From CALOAD01 sp942491415 (GTDB lineage: Bacteria > Cyanobacteriota > Vampirovibrionia > Gastranaerophilales > CALOAD01), in assembly GCA_942491415.1 (NCBI GenBank), contig CALOAD010000020.1:1-64000 (forward strand): 64,000 nt of DNA. The letters run 5' to 3'. The notes below the pieces were generated by a model that saw nothing but the letters and a program-made list of their open reading frames with translations, searched no databases and was not told the origin of the DNA. Each line of letters starts with the position of its first letter. Positions within the stretch are counted from its first letter, which is position 1. Below are positions 8,815-16,942 of the stretch, one piece after another. A program made the translations under genes and the position numbers.

Positions 8815-9030
8815 TTATATAAGTTTAACGTATATTTCTTTAGATAAATTTCTGCCAATAGCTATTTCTTGATGGTTTTTTTGAACAACAACAGGTCCGG
8901 GTTTTGCAATGCAAGTGATAACTTGACTTTTTTCCAGTCCAAATCTTGATGAAAAACATTTTACCGCAGGATCAATGAATTCAAGTATTTTTGCTTTTTG
9001 TCCAACTTTTATGTCACAAAGACTAACCAT
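8815..9030 (-). CDS. feoA: FeoA-domain protein
   Basis: A 71-residue SH3-like protein that partners FeoB in ferrous iron uptake. The pattern VGQKAKI near the start, a central RFGL segment, and a closing AIGRNLSKEIYV block fit FeoA. It is the first gene of the operon and lies 11 bases before feoB. A plausible promoter (TTGACT, with a TATGATAAT -10 region, near 9085-9115 on the minus strand) and a Fur-like palindrome lie just upstream. Confidence 0.9.
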   Translation of the reverse strand: MVSLCDIKVGQKAKILEFIDPAVKCFSSRFGLEKSQVITCIAKPGPVVVQKNHQEIAIGRNLSKEIYVKLI

Positions 9031-9059
9031 TTATGCGCCTCTATTTTTTTAAGTTTCTC

Positions 9060-9082
9060 TTATTGAGAAACATTCTCAATAA
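9060..9082. promoter_or_regulatory. Fur-like operator upstream of feoA
   Basis: Ten-base perfect inverted arms (TTATTGAGAA and its complement) flank a 3-base spacer. The inner TGAGAAA-C-ATTCTCA has the 7-1-7 geometry of Fur/PerR-family boxes. It lies 30 bases before the feoA start and immediately after the likely -10 element, where a repressor would block transcription. No binding protein is encoded in the window. Confidence 0.6.
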
Positions 9083-9488
9083 ACATTACTTTTAAATTAT
9101 CATAAGCTGTTATTAAAGTCAATAAAATCCTTTAGAAATAAGTTATTAAGTGAAGTTTATTAAAGTTCTTTCGAGTCTTGTTTTGAGTTTTTTACAAAGT
9201 TAATGAAGAAATACTTCATTGACTTATTTTATAAAGAAAAAGCTCTTTATTTATTGATAATAATAGCAATAGTTTTTTAAGAAATATCAAAATTTTTTAT
9301 GTTAATTTTTTTCAAAAAGCTACATTCTAGAAATGATAAAGAATATTGGTAACTTTAAAAAAATTAATGTAAAAAAAGCTCGTAAAAATAGCCCTGTGTT
9401 TGCCAATAGTGGTTTCATTTGTTTTACTATATAGTAAGAACTTTATAGATGTAGTATTTTAAAAAGTTATTTTTATTAGCGTTTGGTT
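9083..9488. other. Gene-free AT-rich stretch before cobO
   Basis: I see no convincing gene here. A small hairpin at about 9199-9223 (AATGAAG/CTTCATT) lacks a following U-run in either direction. A 33-codon open frame starting at about 9333 is too short, and has no ribosome-binding site. The feoA promoter lies at the left edge and the cobO promoter presumably at the right. Confidence 0.5.
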
Positions 9489-9512
9489 TAAAGATTCCGT
9501 AAAGAATCTTTA
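9489..9512 (+). promoter_or_regulatory. Hairpin directly before the cobO ribosome-binding site
   Basis: TAAAGATTC and its perfect complement flank a 6-base loop, and the stem ends two bases before the GGAGGA ribosome-binding site. There is no U-run, so it is not a terminator. It may influence translation or message stability. Confidence 0.35.
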
Positions 9513-9526
9513 GTGGAGGATTATTA

Positions 9527-10057
9527 GTGCTAGAGCACGGTTATATACAAATATACACCGGTGATGGAAAAGGAAAGACGACTGCTTCATTAGGTTTGGC
9601 ATTGAGAGCCTTAGGGCATGGCTGGAAAGTCCTGATAGCTCAATTTACCAAAGGAGAGCAGGATAATTATTATGGCGAAATGATGTCATCTCAACTTATG
9701 CCGAACTTAAAAGTTAAGCAATTTGGAATGGATAGAGTTGTTTATGCTCATAATGTTTGCATGGAAGATTTTAAGCAGACAAAAGAAGGTTGGGACTACG
9801 TAAAAAAAGCCATAAACAGTGGTGATTATCAAATGATTATTATGGATGAGCTAAATATATGTGTCGATCTTGGAATGATCAAAGTTTCAGAGGTAAAAGA
9901 GGCTCTTATAAATAAGCCTAAAAATCTTGAAATAGTGCTTACAGGACGTAGCGCACATTCGGAATTAATTGCAATGGCTCATTTGGTAACGGAAATGAAG
10001 CCGATTAAACATTATTTTAATGATGGTGTTATGGCAAGACAAGGTATTGAATATTAA
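9527..10057 (+). CDS. cobO: Corrinoid (cob(I)yrinic acid a,c-diamide) adenosyltransferase
   Basis: This enzyme transfers the adenosyl group of ATP to reduced corrinoids, making adenosylcobalamin, the ligand of the riboswitch upstream of nrdDG. The ATP-binding loop GDGKGKTT is at residues 12-19. The central MIIMDELNI block and the C-terminal MKPIKHYFNDGVMARQGIEY end are typical of CobA/CobO/BtuR. The 176-residue length is right. The start is GTG at 9527, chosen because a strong GGAGGA lies six bases upstream. The gene is alone on its transcript and ends at a good terminator, so it may serve corrinoid salvage rather than a full biosynthesis operon. Confidence 0.93.
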   Translation: MLEHGYIQIYTGDGKGKTTASLGLALRALGHGWKVLIAQFTKGEQDNYYGEMMSSQLMPNLKVKQFGMDRVVYAHNVCMEDFKQTKEGWDYVKKAINSGDYQMIIMDELNICVDLGMIKVSEVKEALINKPKNLEIVLTGRSAHSELIAMAHLVTEMKPIKHYFNDGVMARQGIEY

Positions 10058-10085
10058 GACATATCTTGGGAGATATGATATTGGA

Positions 10086-10111
10086 AGAGGACTTTTGTCC
10101 TCTTTTTTTTT
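10086..10111 (+). terminator. Rho-independent terminator of cobO
   Basis: The stem AGAGGAC/GTCCTCT has a TTTT loop and is followed by a run of T residues, 28 bases after the cobO stop. Confidence 0.85.
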
Positions 10112-10155
10112 GTTGCTTATTGCTTACGGTCGATATAAAATAAGCCCTGTAAAGA

Positions 10156-10243
10156 TATACCGATATAAAAAAGTAATCAGTAAAATAAAACAATTTTGCA
10201 AGTCGGTGTGCGTAAGCAGAAAACTAACTTATTTGGGTATAAG
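10156..10243. repeat. Dispersed intergenic repeat, copies A and A'
   Basis: Two related words occur here: TATACCGATA followed by AAAAAAGTAATCAG (10156-10180), and GTAAGCAGAAAA followed by TTATTTGGGTATAAG (10212-10243). Both words recur joined together at 59585-59634, and the first recurs at 43994-44012. The second copy ends in the AAGGGG that serves as ribosome-binding site for era. This is either a small repeat family or a shared promoter-type element. Confidence 0.4.
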
Positions 10244-10255
10244 GGGTATTAATAT

Positions 10256-11149
10256 ATGGCTTTTAAATCGGGTTTTGTTACTATTATAGGCAGACCAAAT
10301 GTTGGAAAATCGACTCTTTTAAATGAAATTTTAGGACAAAAAATTGTTATAACAAGTGATAAACCTCAAACAACAAGAAAAAGAATAAAAGGGGTTTATA
10401 CTACTGAACAAGGGCAAATTGTTTTTATTGACACTCCCGGAGTGCATAAACCTAAATATAAATTGGGTGAATTTTTGCTGGATGAAGCTAAATTGGCGGT
10501 TCCTGACGCTGATTTGATATTGTTTTTGGTGGATGGTCAAGACGAGGCTGGTGTTGGCGATAAATGGATAGTGAATAACCTTTTAGAGGTTGATATTCCT
10601 ATAATAATGGTTATTAATAAAGTTGATCAAATTAAAGATATAACTAAGAGAGATCAAAATATAGCAACGTATAAAGAGTTATTTAAAGAAAAATCAGTTC
10701 CCATTGTTAAAATCTCGGCGAAAACATCAAGAAATGTAGACACTTTGATAAAAAACATTTTCAGAAAACTTCCTAAAGGACCAATGTTTTACCCGGAGGA
10801 TTCTGTAACAGATCAAAATGTGAGAGATATAACTAAAGAAATAATAAGGGAAAAAGTTTTGCAAAATACTCATGAGGAGATCCCTCATAGTATTGCTGTA
10901 AGCATTGATAAATTTGAGGATAAAGAAAATATTGCGAGGATTATGTCAACAATTTATGTTGAGCAAGATTCGCAAAAAGGTATTATAATCGGCAATCAAG
11001 GAAAAATGCTAAAGAAAATCGGAAGTGAAGCTCGTGAAGAGATAGAGAAGCTTGTTGAAAAAAAGGTTTTTCTTGAGATTTTTGTGAAAATAAAAAAAGC
11101 CTGGAGAAAAAACAATACTGCGTTAAAAGAATTTGGGTATGAGCAGTAA
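10256..11149 (+). CDS. era: GTPase Era
   Basis: Era binds 16S rRNA near its 3' end and couples 30S assembly to GTP hydrolysis. The G domain shows GRPNVGKS at 12-19, the TTRKRIKG switch region at 39-46, DTPGVHKPK at 59-67 and NKVD at 121-124. The C-terminal KH domain is marked by GIIIGNQGKMLKKIG at 242-256. At 297 residues it is full length. The ATG at 10256 follows an AAGGGG ribosome-binding site. It stands alone on the plus strand, without the usual rnc or recO neighbours; ybeY and dgkA, which often accompany era, lie nearby on the opposite strand. Confidence 0.96.
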   Translation: MAFKSGFVTIIGRPNVGKSTLLNEILGQKIVITSDKPQTTRKRIKGVYTTEQGQIVFIDTPGVHKPKYKLGEFLLDEAKLAVPDADLILFLVDGQDEAGVGDKWIVNNLLEVDIPIIMVINKVDQIKDITKRDQNIATYKELFKEKSVPIVKISAKTSRNVDTLIKNIFRKLPKGPMFYPEDSVTDQNVRDITKEIIREKVLQNTHEEIPHSIAVSIDKFEDKENIARIMSTIYVEQDSQKGIIIGNQGKMLKKIGSEAREEIEKLVEKKVFLEIFVKIKKAWRKNNTALKEFGYEQ

Positions 11150-11831
11150 TAAAGCTGAATATGTTTTTTTAAGCTATCCTACAAAAATTAATAGTGGTAA
11201 ATTTATTGCTGATTTAATTCCGATAAAGTATTTTATGTAATTGCAACAAAAGTCTCTCTCGGTGAGAGAAAAGCTTTTTAAGACGGTTTTTACCTTGACT
11301 TCGCAAGGCTAAAAACCTTAGATTAGTCGTTCAAAGTCTTTTTACAGTATCTTATTAAATCAAAAATTTACCCCCTAAAGAAATTTAATTTTTTTATTAT
11401 TTTTTTGATTTTTATAGTGAGATTATAGATTTTAAAGTGTGTCTTTTGACTTTTGCCTCGTTTGTATCGGAGTATTTTGAGATTACTTCAGGGGGGATAA
11501 ATTTTTTCAAGAATAATCTCCTTAAAAAGACTAATTCACTTGCCAAATAGCTTATAAATTCGCTGACTTTAAATCTTTTCGTATTTTTTACTTAACAAAG
11601 TGATGGACTAAACACAAGCTGTATTGTTTGAACGAAGCTTCGCTGAGTGAGTTATACAGCATTTTTTAGATTGTTATACTTTGATTTAACGAAGTTTAGT
11701 AAAATAGAAAAGTTTTACGGAGGCAGGTTTTTGGGGTACTTTTTTAAAAAAAAGTACCTCCCTCGAAGAGAGTTTCATGAGTTTAAATCTATGAAATTAC
11801 ATAAAATACTTAATCAGTCACTATTTACTAA
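11150..11831. other. 682-base gene-free stretch with several strong hairpins
   Basis: I find no credible protein gene. The stretch contains a TCTCTC/GAGAGA hairpin (about 11251-11268) that may end era transcripts. It also has a long stem of 13 pairs, GGTTTTTA-CCTTG with its complement (11285-11317), and a CTGTAT/ATACAG pair enclosing a GAAGCTTC palindrome (about 11610-11660). A perfect 11-base stem, GGTACTTTTTT/AAAAAAGTACC (11735-11758), completes the set. The density of stems suggests an RNA gene or remnants of a small mobile repeat. No tRNA, tmRNA, RNase P or SRP RNA core was recognised. Confidence 0.45.
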
Positions 11832-12200
11832 CTACCCAAAAATCTTTGGAATAAAAAGCAAAATACCTATAATGATCGAAGTTATTGCTGCAATAAGCAC
11901 AGCACCTGCTGAAATATCTTTTGACATTTTAGCTAAAATAGAATATTTTTGCCCAAAATAAGCATCTACAATAAATTCTACTACTGTATTCATAAGCTCA
12001 GCGAATAATACAAAACCCATTGTTAAAAATAAAATGGCAAACTCAATAAATTCAAAATTGAGGTATATGGCAAGTCCGATGGCTAAAATGCCCATAATAA
12101 GATCGGCTCTGAAATTTCGCTGTGATTTTACAGCCAGAAAAACACCTCTAACGGCGAATTTTAAACTGGTTAAAAGATTAGAGGCTTTATATTTAGACAT
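11832..12200 (-). CDS. dgkA: Diacylglycerol/undecaprenol kinase
   Basis: A small integral-membrane kinase that phosphorylates diacylglycerol or, in many bacteria, undecaprenol to recycle the cell-wall lipid carrier. It has 122 residues with three membrane helices. The family signature ELMNTVVEFIVD near residues 67-78 is followed by AKMSKDISAGAVL, which matches the DgkA active-site helix. The start overlaps the ybeY stop by eight bases, so the genes are coupled. The cyanobacterial order pgpH-ybeY-dgkA is retained. Which lipid is used cannot be told from sequence. Confidence 0.9.
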   Translation of the reverse strand: MSKYKASNLLTSLKFAVRGVFLAVKSQRNFRADLIMGILAIGLAIYLNFEFIEFAILFLTMGFVLFAELMNTVVEFIVDAYFGQKYSILAKMSKDISAGAVLIAAITSIIIGILLFIPKIFG

Positions 12201-12693
12201 TTAATGTTCCTATATCTTTTATCATAGATTCTTGAATTTCAAGCATTTTATTTAATGATTCCTCATCGGGATGGTCATAACCCAAAAGATGCAATAATCC
12301 ATGGCTTAATAAAAAGAATACTTCCTGATCGATAGTTTTAGAATTCTCTTTAGCTTGTTGCTTAGCTTTTTCAATAGAGACAATAATTTCTCCCAGATGT
12401 ATTTGCTCGTTGTTTTGCTGCGCTAAAAACTCATTGTCGACGAATAATGCAAAAGAAAGAACATCCGTCGGGCAATCTTTATCTCTATATTGAAGGTTTA
12501 GTTCTTGGATGAATTTGTTATCGCAAAATAAAATATCAAAGTTTACAAATTCACTTTTGCTTATAAAGTTTTGATTCTGGTTTGAAAAATTTTCAACCAT
12601 TTTTTTGCAAGATTTAACAATAAAATCTTCATCGAATTTAATAAGATTTTGTTGATCTGTGAAATCAATAGTAATGTTCGGTGTTTTAGACAT
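12193..12693 (-). CDS. ybeY: Endoribonuclease YbeY
   Basis: YbeY is a zinc-dependent RNase involved in 16S rRNA 3' maturation and ribosome quality control. The metal motif HxxxHxxxxxH is intact as H131, H135 and H141 (HGLLHLLGYDH). The NxxYRxKDxPTDVLSF block precedes it. At 166 residues it is of normal length. It lies seven bases downstream of pgpH and overlaps dgkA, forming a three-gene operon on the minus strand. The YbeY-Era partnership known in other bacteria fits with era lying 1 kb away. Confidence 0.94.
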   Translation of the reverse strand: MSKTPNITIDFTDQQNLIKFDEDFIVKSCKKMVENFSNQNQNFISKSEFVNFDILFCDNKFIQELNLQYRDKDCPTDVLSFALFVDNEFLAQQNNEQIHLGEIIVSIEKAKQQAKENSKTIDQEVFFLLSHGLLHLLGYDHPDEESLNKMLEIQESMIKDIGTLNV

Positions 12694-12700
12694 TTTAATA

Positions 12701-14887
12701 TTAACCGTTACTTTGTTTTTTCTTTAATTCTTTTATTGTGTCCTTAGGAAGTTTTTGCCCATTTGCTATATGTAATTTACCTCTAGTCTTATTTTCGAGT
12801 TCTTCCAAAACATTTTCATGGTATTTGATTCTGTGATGTTGCATCCCTCTTAAAATCCTATTAAAGGTTGCAGCAATTGTTTTCAAGTCTTTTAACGTGA
12901 TTGGACTATCAGATAATTGTCCGTCAATTAATCTATCTTGGATGATTTTATCGATCATTGTCTCAATTTCTTCTTGAGAAGGAGCTTTTAAAGATCTAAC
13001 AGCAGATTCTACTGCGTCTGCAAGCATAAGTATGGCTGCTTCTTTTGAATTTGGTTTAGGACCCGTATATCTGAATTGTTCTTCAGTTATATTTCCTGCA
13101 CCTTCTTCTTTCAGGGCTTGGTTGTAAAAATAAGAAGCAAGGCTGTCGCCGTGGTGTTGAAGTATAAACTGATGAACAACGGAAGGCAGTCCGTACTCTT
13201 TCGCTAGTTCCACACCATCTTTAGGATGAGCAGTGATTACCATTTTACTAAGTCTTGGATTTAGTTTTTCATGAGGGTTTTCAATACCAAAATAAGACTG
13301 ATTTTCGATAAAGAAAAGGGGTCTTTTTAGTTTGCCGATATCATGGTAAAAAGCACCGATTCTGGCTAATATAGGACTTCCTCCTACAGCTTCGGCAGCA
13401 GCTTCTGATAAATTACTAACCATAAGACTGTGGTGATATGTACCGGGAGCTTCAAATTGTAATCTTTTAAGCAGTGTTTGATTATGATCGGCGAATTCAG
13501 CCAATCCGTAAGGTGTTACTATTTTAAAAGCGCTTTCAATTAAAGGAAGTGTCCCTAGTGCAATAATGCCACTGATTACACCGCTTATAAATGCAAGTGT
13601 GGCGTCTATTCCCATGGTTCCGAGATTTATTTCATTAAAACTACTTTCTAAAAGGTAGACTCCTAAAATTATTAAAACTTGAGTCAGGCTTATCTCAAAG
13701 CCTGTTTTAATTAAATCAAGTCTTCTTGTGTAGTTTATTTTGCTTGTGGCAAATGTTGATATCATTGCTCCTACAATAAACACTGTTATTGCTTCTATTT
13801 TGTATTGCAGTGCAATGCCAATCATTACAATAGTTAGTACGGAGATTATCATTGCCACTCTTGAGTTGGTGAAAATGGTCAATAATATAGCAAGAGCTGC
13901 AAATGGAATTATATAGACAGGTATATTTACAGGTAAAAATACAGCACACAATGCTACTGAGATTGTTAATAAAGAAATTAACGATAAATATGAAGGTATG
14001 AGGTATTTAGACTCAAAATTTATAAAATAATAGGCGATCAAAGCTAATGATATAGATATCAATAATAAAATGCCTATAATACCTTTGATGTTTAATTCTG
14101 AGATGCTATAACCGGCTTTTCTTAATGCGTCTTTTTGTACTTGCGTTACAATTTCTCCGGCGGTAACTACTTTTTCACCTTTTTTAAAGGTTGTAAAAGT
14201 AGGTTTGACGGAATTTCGCGCATTTCTTTTAGCAATTTCAGTGGCAAGCTCGTCTACAATCATATTTGGAACTATTATATTTTTTTCTATAAGAAAAATA
14301 GCTTGAAATTGTTGTTTTGAAAAGGATGTTCCTATTTTTGAATTTAATCTGCTGTTAAATTTATTATCTATATCAGCTTCTGAAATACCCTCTTCCAGTA
14401 ATTCGCTAAGTACTCGTTTTGAAGTTTCTGAGATCCTTTCGTAGTTACTATCGGAAGTTTTAAGCAAGTAATTCAAAGTTTTATTATTAATACTTGAAAT
14501 GTCAGTTATATCAAAAACTGATCTTAAATCTTTGATTTTTTGTTCGAAAGGGTCGGTGCTTTTTCTTATTATTGATGTGGAGGTTAAAACTCTTAAAAGG
14601 TTGTTTTTAATATAGTCGTCTTGAGCCGGGGTCAAAATGGGTTCAACTTTTTTGACTATTTCATGCTTTCTTTTTTCAGTCTTTTCAATGTCCACTATTT
14701 TGAAAGTTTTCGTAGCGATGATCGTTTTTTTACTGATGCCGTTTTCTATAATGTTTTGATGTAAAAAATAACGACTTGATAATAACCCGGAAAGAGCTAT
14801 CAGGGTAAAGGTGAAAATAATCAAGCCAATACCTTTTGTTGAGGTTAGTACCTCAAGAACAGTTTGTAAGATTTTTGATTTATTCAT
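12701..14887 (-). CDS. pgpH: 7TM-HD phosphodiesterase, PgpH type
   Basis: Members of this family hydrolyse cyclic di-AMP. The 728-residue protein has an N-terminal membrane anchor, an extracytoplasmic region to about 255, a seven-helix membrane block (about 268-460) and a cytoplasmic HD domain. The catalytic HD pair is H515-D516 in YHDIGKLKRP, with QHHGD at about 577-581 and LADAVESAVRS further on supplying other metal ligands. It heads the operon with ybeY and dgkA. Cyclic di-AMP control of potassium and turgor would be the expected role, but no synthase is in the window. Confidence 0.9.
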   Translation of the reverse strand: MNKSKILQTVLEVLTSTKGIGLIIFTFTLIALSGLLSSRYFLHQNIIENGISKKTIIATKTFKIVDIEKTEKRKHEIVKKVEPILTPAQDDYIKNNLLRVLTSTSIIRKSTDPFEQKIKDLRSVFDITDISSINNKTLNYLLKTSDSNYERISETSKRVLSELLEEGISEADIDNKFNSRLNSKIGTSFSKQQFQAIFLIEKNIIVPNMIVDELATEIAKRNARNSVKPTFTTFKKGEKVVTAGEIVTQVQKDALRKAGYSISELNIKGIIGILLLISISLALIAYYFINFESKYLIPSYLSLISLLTISVALCAVFLPVNIPVYIIPFAALAILLTIFTNSRVAMIISVLTIVMIGIALQYKIEAITVFIVGAMISTFATSKINYTRRLDLIKTGFEISLTQVLIILGVYLLESSFNEINLGTMGIDATLAFISGVISGIIALGTLPLIESAFKIVTPYGLAEFADHNQTLLKRLQFEAPGTYHHSLMVSNLSEAAAEAVGGSPILARIGAFYHDIGKLKRPLFFIENQSYFGIENPHEKLNPRLSKMVITAHPKDGVELAKEYGLPSVVHQFILQHHGDSLASYFYNQALKEEGAGNITEEQFRYTGPKPNSKEAAILMLADAVESAVRSLKAPSQEEIETMIDKIIQDRLIDGQLSDSPITLKDLKTIAATFNRILRGMQHHRIKYHENVLEELENKTRGKLHIANGQKLPKDTIKELKKKQSNG

Positions 14888-15164
14888 AAAGTTTTTATAT
14901 ACCTTATTTTTATTATCGATTAGTTAAATTATAATTTTAGTTACCTAATATATTTTATACCTTATTGATTAAGATGCAATAATGCATAAATTTGTTCAGT
15001 ATTTAACTTAAATTGTTAGATAGTTATTTGAGTTATTTAGATTTGTTTTTATATGTATTAAAAAAAATCATATTATTAAATTGCCATGAGTAATTAAGTT
15101 TTGAATAAAAAATTTAATTATATTGCAAATAGTGACTTTTAATGCTAATATTAAAGAAATCTCG
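14888..15164. other. Divergent promoter region between pgpH and rimP
   Basis: A very AT-rich stretch with no open frame of note. It must contain the promoters of the pgpH operon (leftward) and of the rimP-nusA-infB operon (rightward). I could not single out reliable -35/-10 pairs in such AT-rich sequence. Confidence 0.4.
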
Positions 15165-15191
15165 AAAGAGAGTGGAGCAACCACTCTCTTT
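15165..15191 (+). promoter_or_regulatory. Attenuator-like hairpin in the leader of the nusA-infB operon
   Basis: AAAGAGAGTGG and its perfect complement flank a 5-base loop, and the stem ends in a T-rich run (TTTTGTTT). This is the form of an intrinsic terminator, yet it lies 24 bases before the rimP start and inside the expected leader. Readthrough controlled by NusA itself would be a natural feedback loop; this is inference from position. Confidence 0.55.
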
Positions 15192-15214
15192 TGTTTATAT
15201 AAAGGGGGCTTTGG

Positions 15215-15700
15215 ATGTCCAAAAAAGAGCATGTAAATACTAAAGATGTTTTAGAAAAAATTCATCCGATAATAGATAATGTATCGGTAAAACTAGGTCT
15301 TATTCCTTTGGAAGTTAATTTTGTAAAGGAATCTGACAGGTGGTTTTTAAGGGTATTTATATATAGTAAAGATCATGCTATAAATCATCAGGATTGCGAA
15401 GATATGACAAGATCTCTTAGTGATCATCTTGATGAATTAATACCCGTTAATTATTATTTGGAAGTCAGTAGCCCGGGGGCTGATCGTAAATTAAAATCTT
15501 CAAAAGAATTTGAAATTTTCAAAGGAAAAAAAGTTAAAATAAAACTGCGAAATCCATTGGAGGAAAAGGATGAAAGATTCATCACCGGTGAGATTTTGGA
15601 TTATACAATAAAAGGTGTTTTAAAATTAAAAACACAAGATCAAGAAGAAATAGATATTGAAGAATCAAATATAAAATCAGCAAAATTATGTATTGATTAA
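15215..15700 (+). CDS. rimP: Ribosome maturation factor RimP
   Basis: RimP is required for efficient assembly of the 30S subunit. The 161-residue protein shows the N-terminal alpha/beta domain, with the CEDMTRSLSDHLDE and YYLEVSSPGADRKL blocks, then an SH3-like C-terminal domain. It is the first gene of the rimP-nusA-ylxR-infB operon, in the order found in most bacteria. The AAAGGGGG ribosome-binding site before the ATG at 15215 is strong. Confidence 0.95.
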   Translation: MSKKEHVNTKDVLEKIHPIIDNVSVKLGLIPLEVNFVKESDRWFLRVFIYSKDHAINHQDCEDMTRSLSDHLDELIPVNYYLEVSSPGADRKLKSSKEFEIFKGKKVKIKLRNPLEEKDERFITGEILDYTIKGVLKLKTQDQEEIDIEESNIKSAKLCID

Positions 15701-15739
15701 AAGATTATAAATAAAATATAGACAAGTAGGAGACAAAAA

Positions 15740-16942
15740 ATGATTAAATTTGGCACAGCTCTTATTGAAGCTACAGAGCAGTTAGAACGAGAAAAAGGTA
15801 TACCAAAAGATTTAGTTATAAAATCACTTTGTGATGCAATGGTAACAGCTTATAAAAAACATACAAAAGCCCTTGAAGTTACTAATGTAATAGCAGAAGT
15901 TGATGAATCAAACGGTGAAATAGGTATTTTTAGAATAAAAACTGTTGTTAAAAAAGTTGAAGATGAAAATATAGAAATATCACTTAAAGAAGCGAAAAAA
16001 ATTGATCCGGATGTTGAAATTGAGGGTGAAATTAAAATTGAAGTAACTCCGGTTGATTTCGGCAGGATTGCAGCGCAATCAGCAAAACAGGTTATTACAC
16101 AAAGAATAAGAGAAGCCGAAAGACAACTTATTTTAAATGAATTTTTAGATAAAAAAGGAAATCTTATAACAGGTGTAATTCAAAGAGTAGAACAAAGAAA
16201 TGTTATCGTTAATATAGGAAGAACAGAAGCAGTAATGCCTTCTAGAGAACAAATTCCCGGTGAATATTATAAAGTAAACAGTAGAATCCGTGTTTATGTC
16301 CTTGACGTAAGGGAAACAAATCGTCTACCACAGGTGATTGTTTCTCAAGTACATCCTAGAATCGTTCAAGAATTGTTTGAGCTTGAAGTACCTGAAATTG
16401 AAGATGAAATAGTTGAAATTAAAAGTATTTCAAGAGAAGCCGGTTATAGAACAAAAATAGCAGTATTAAGTAATGATCCTGAAGTTGATCCTGTAGGAGC
16501 TTGTATAGGTCCTAGAGGAAGTAGGATTCAAACTATTGTAAGTGAATTAAAAAATGAAAAAATTGATATTATAAGATATTCGGATGATCCTGTTGAATAT
16601 ATTGTAAATGCTTTATCTCCAGCAAGAATTGTCTCTGTAGATATTTTAGATGATTCGGAAGAAAATAAATCAGCAATGGTTGTAGTACCGGATGATCAGT
16701 TGAGTCTTGCTATCGGCAAGGAAGGTCAAAATGTTAGACTTGCTCACCGTCTAACCGGATGGAAGATTGATATTAAGAGTATAAGCCAAATGGAAACTGA
16801 AGAAGGTTATGGCTATGATCAAGAATATCAAGAGCAAGAACAAGAGGAACAAGTGCCTCAGGAGCCGGAACAAGAACAACAAGAAATAGAAACTGTAGAA
16901 GAAATGCCGGAGTCGGAATCCAACGAAAGCGATGAAAAATAA
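15740..16942 (+). CDS. nusA: Transcription termination/antitermination factor NusA
   Basis: NusA binds RNA polymerase and nascent RNA and modulates pausing, termination and antitermination. It has an N-terminal polymerase-binding domain (1-130), an S1 domain (about 135-200), and two KH domains (about 230-345, with IGPRGSRIQTI and IGKEGQNVRLA). The end is an unusual Glu/Gln-rich tail of about 50 residues, full of QEQEQEEQ-like sequence. It lacks the acidic repeat domains of enterobacterial NusA. The stop overlaps the ylxR start by 11 bases. The acidic tail may be partly disordered. Confidence 0.95.
   Translation: MIKFGTALIEATEQLEREKGIPKDLVIKSLCDAMVTAYKKHTKALEVTNVIAEVDESNGEIGIFRIKTVVKKVEDENIEISLKEAKKIDPDVEIEGEIKIEVTPVDFGRIAAQSAKQVITQRIREAERQLILNEFLDKKGNLITGVIQRVEQRNVIVNIGRTEAVMPSREQIPGEYYKVNSRIRVYVLDVRETNRLPQVIVSQVHPRIVQELFELEVPEIEDEIVEIKSISREAGYRTKIAVLSNDPEVDPVGACIGPRGSRIQTIVSELKNEKIDIIRYSDDPVEYIVNALSPARIVSVDILDDSEENKSAMVVVPDDQLSLAIGKEGQNVRLAHRLTGWKIDIKSISQMETEEGYGYDQEYQEQEQEEQVPQEPEQEQQEIETVEEMPESESNESDEK

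Noticed and set aside
9333..9434. 33-codon open frame before cobO
   Set aside because: There is no ribosome-binding site, the composition is basic and low-complexity, and it ends in the AT-rich leader. It is most likely chance.
11647..11961. 104-codon rightward open frame overlapping dgkA
   Set aside because: Its second half runs antisense to the conserved dgkA end, its first half is low-complexity AT-rich translation crossing a perfect hairpin, and it has no family likeness.
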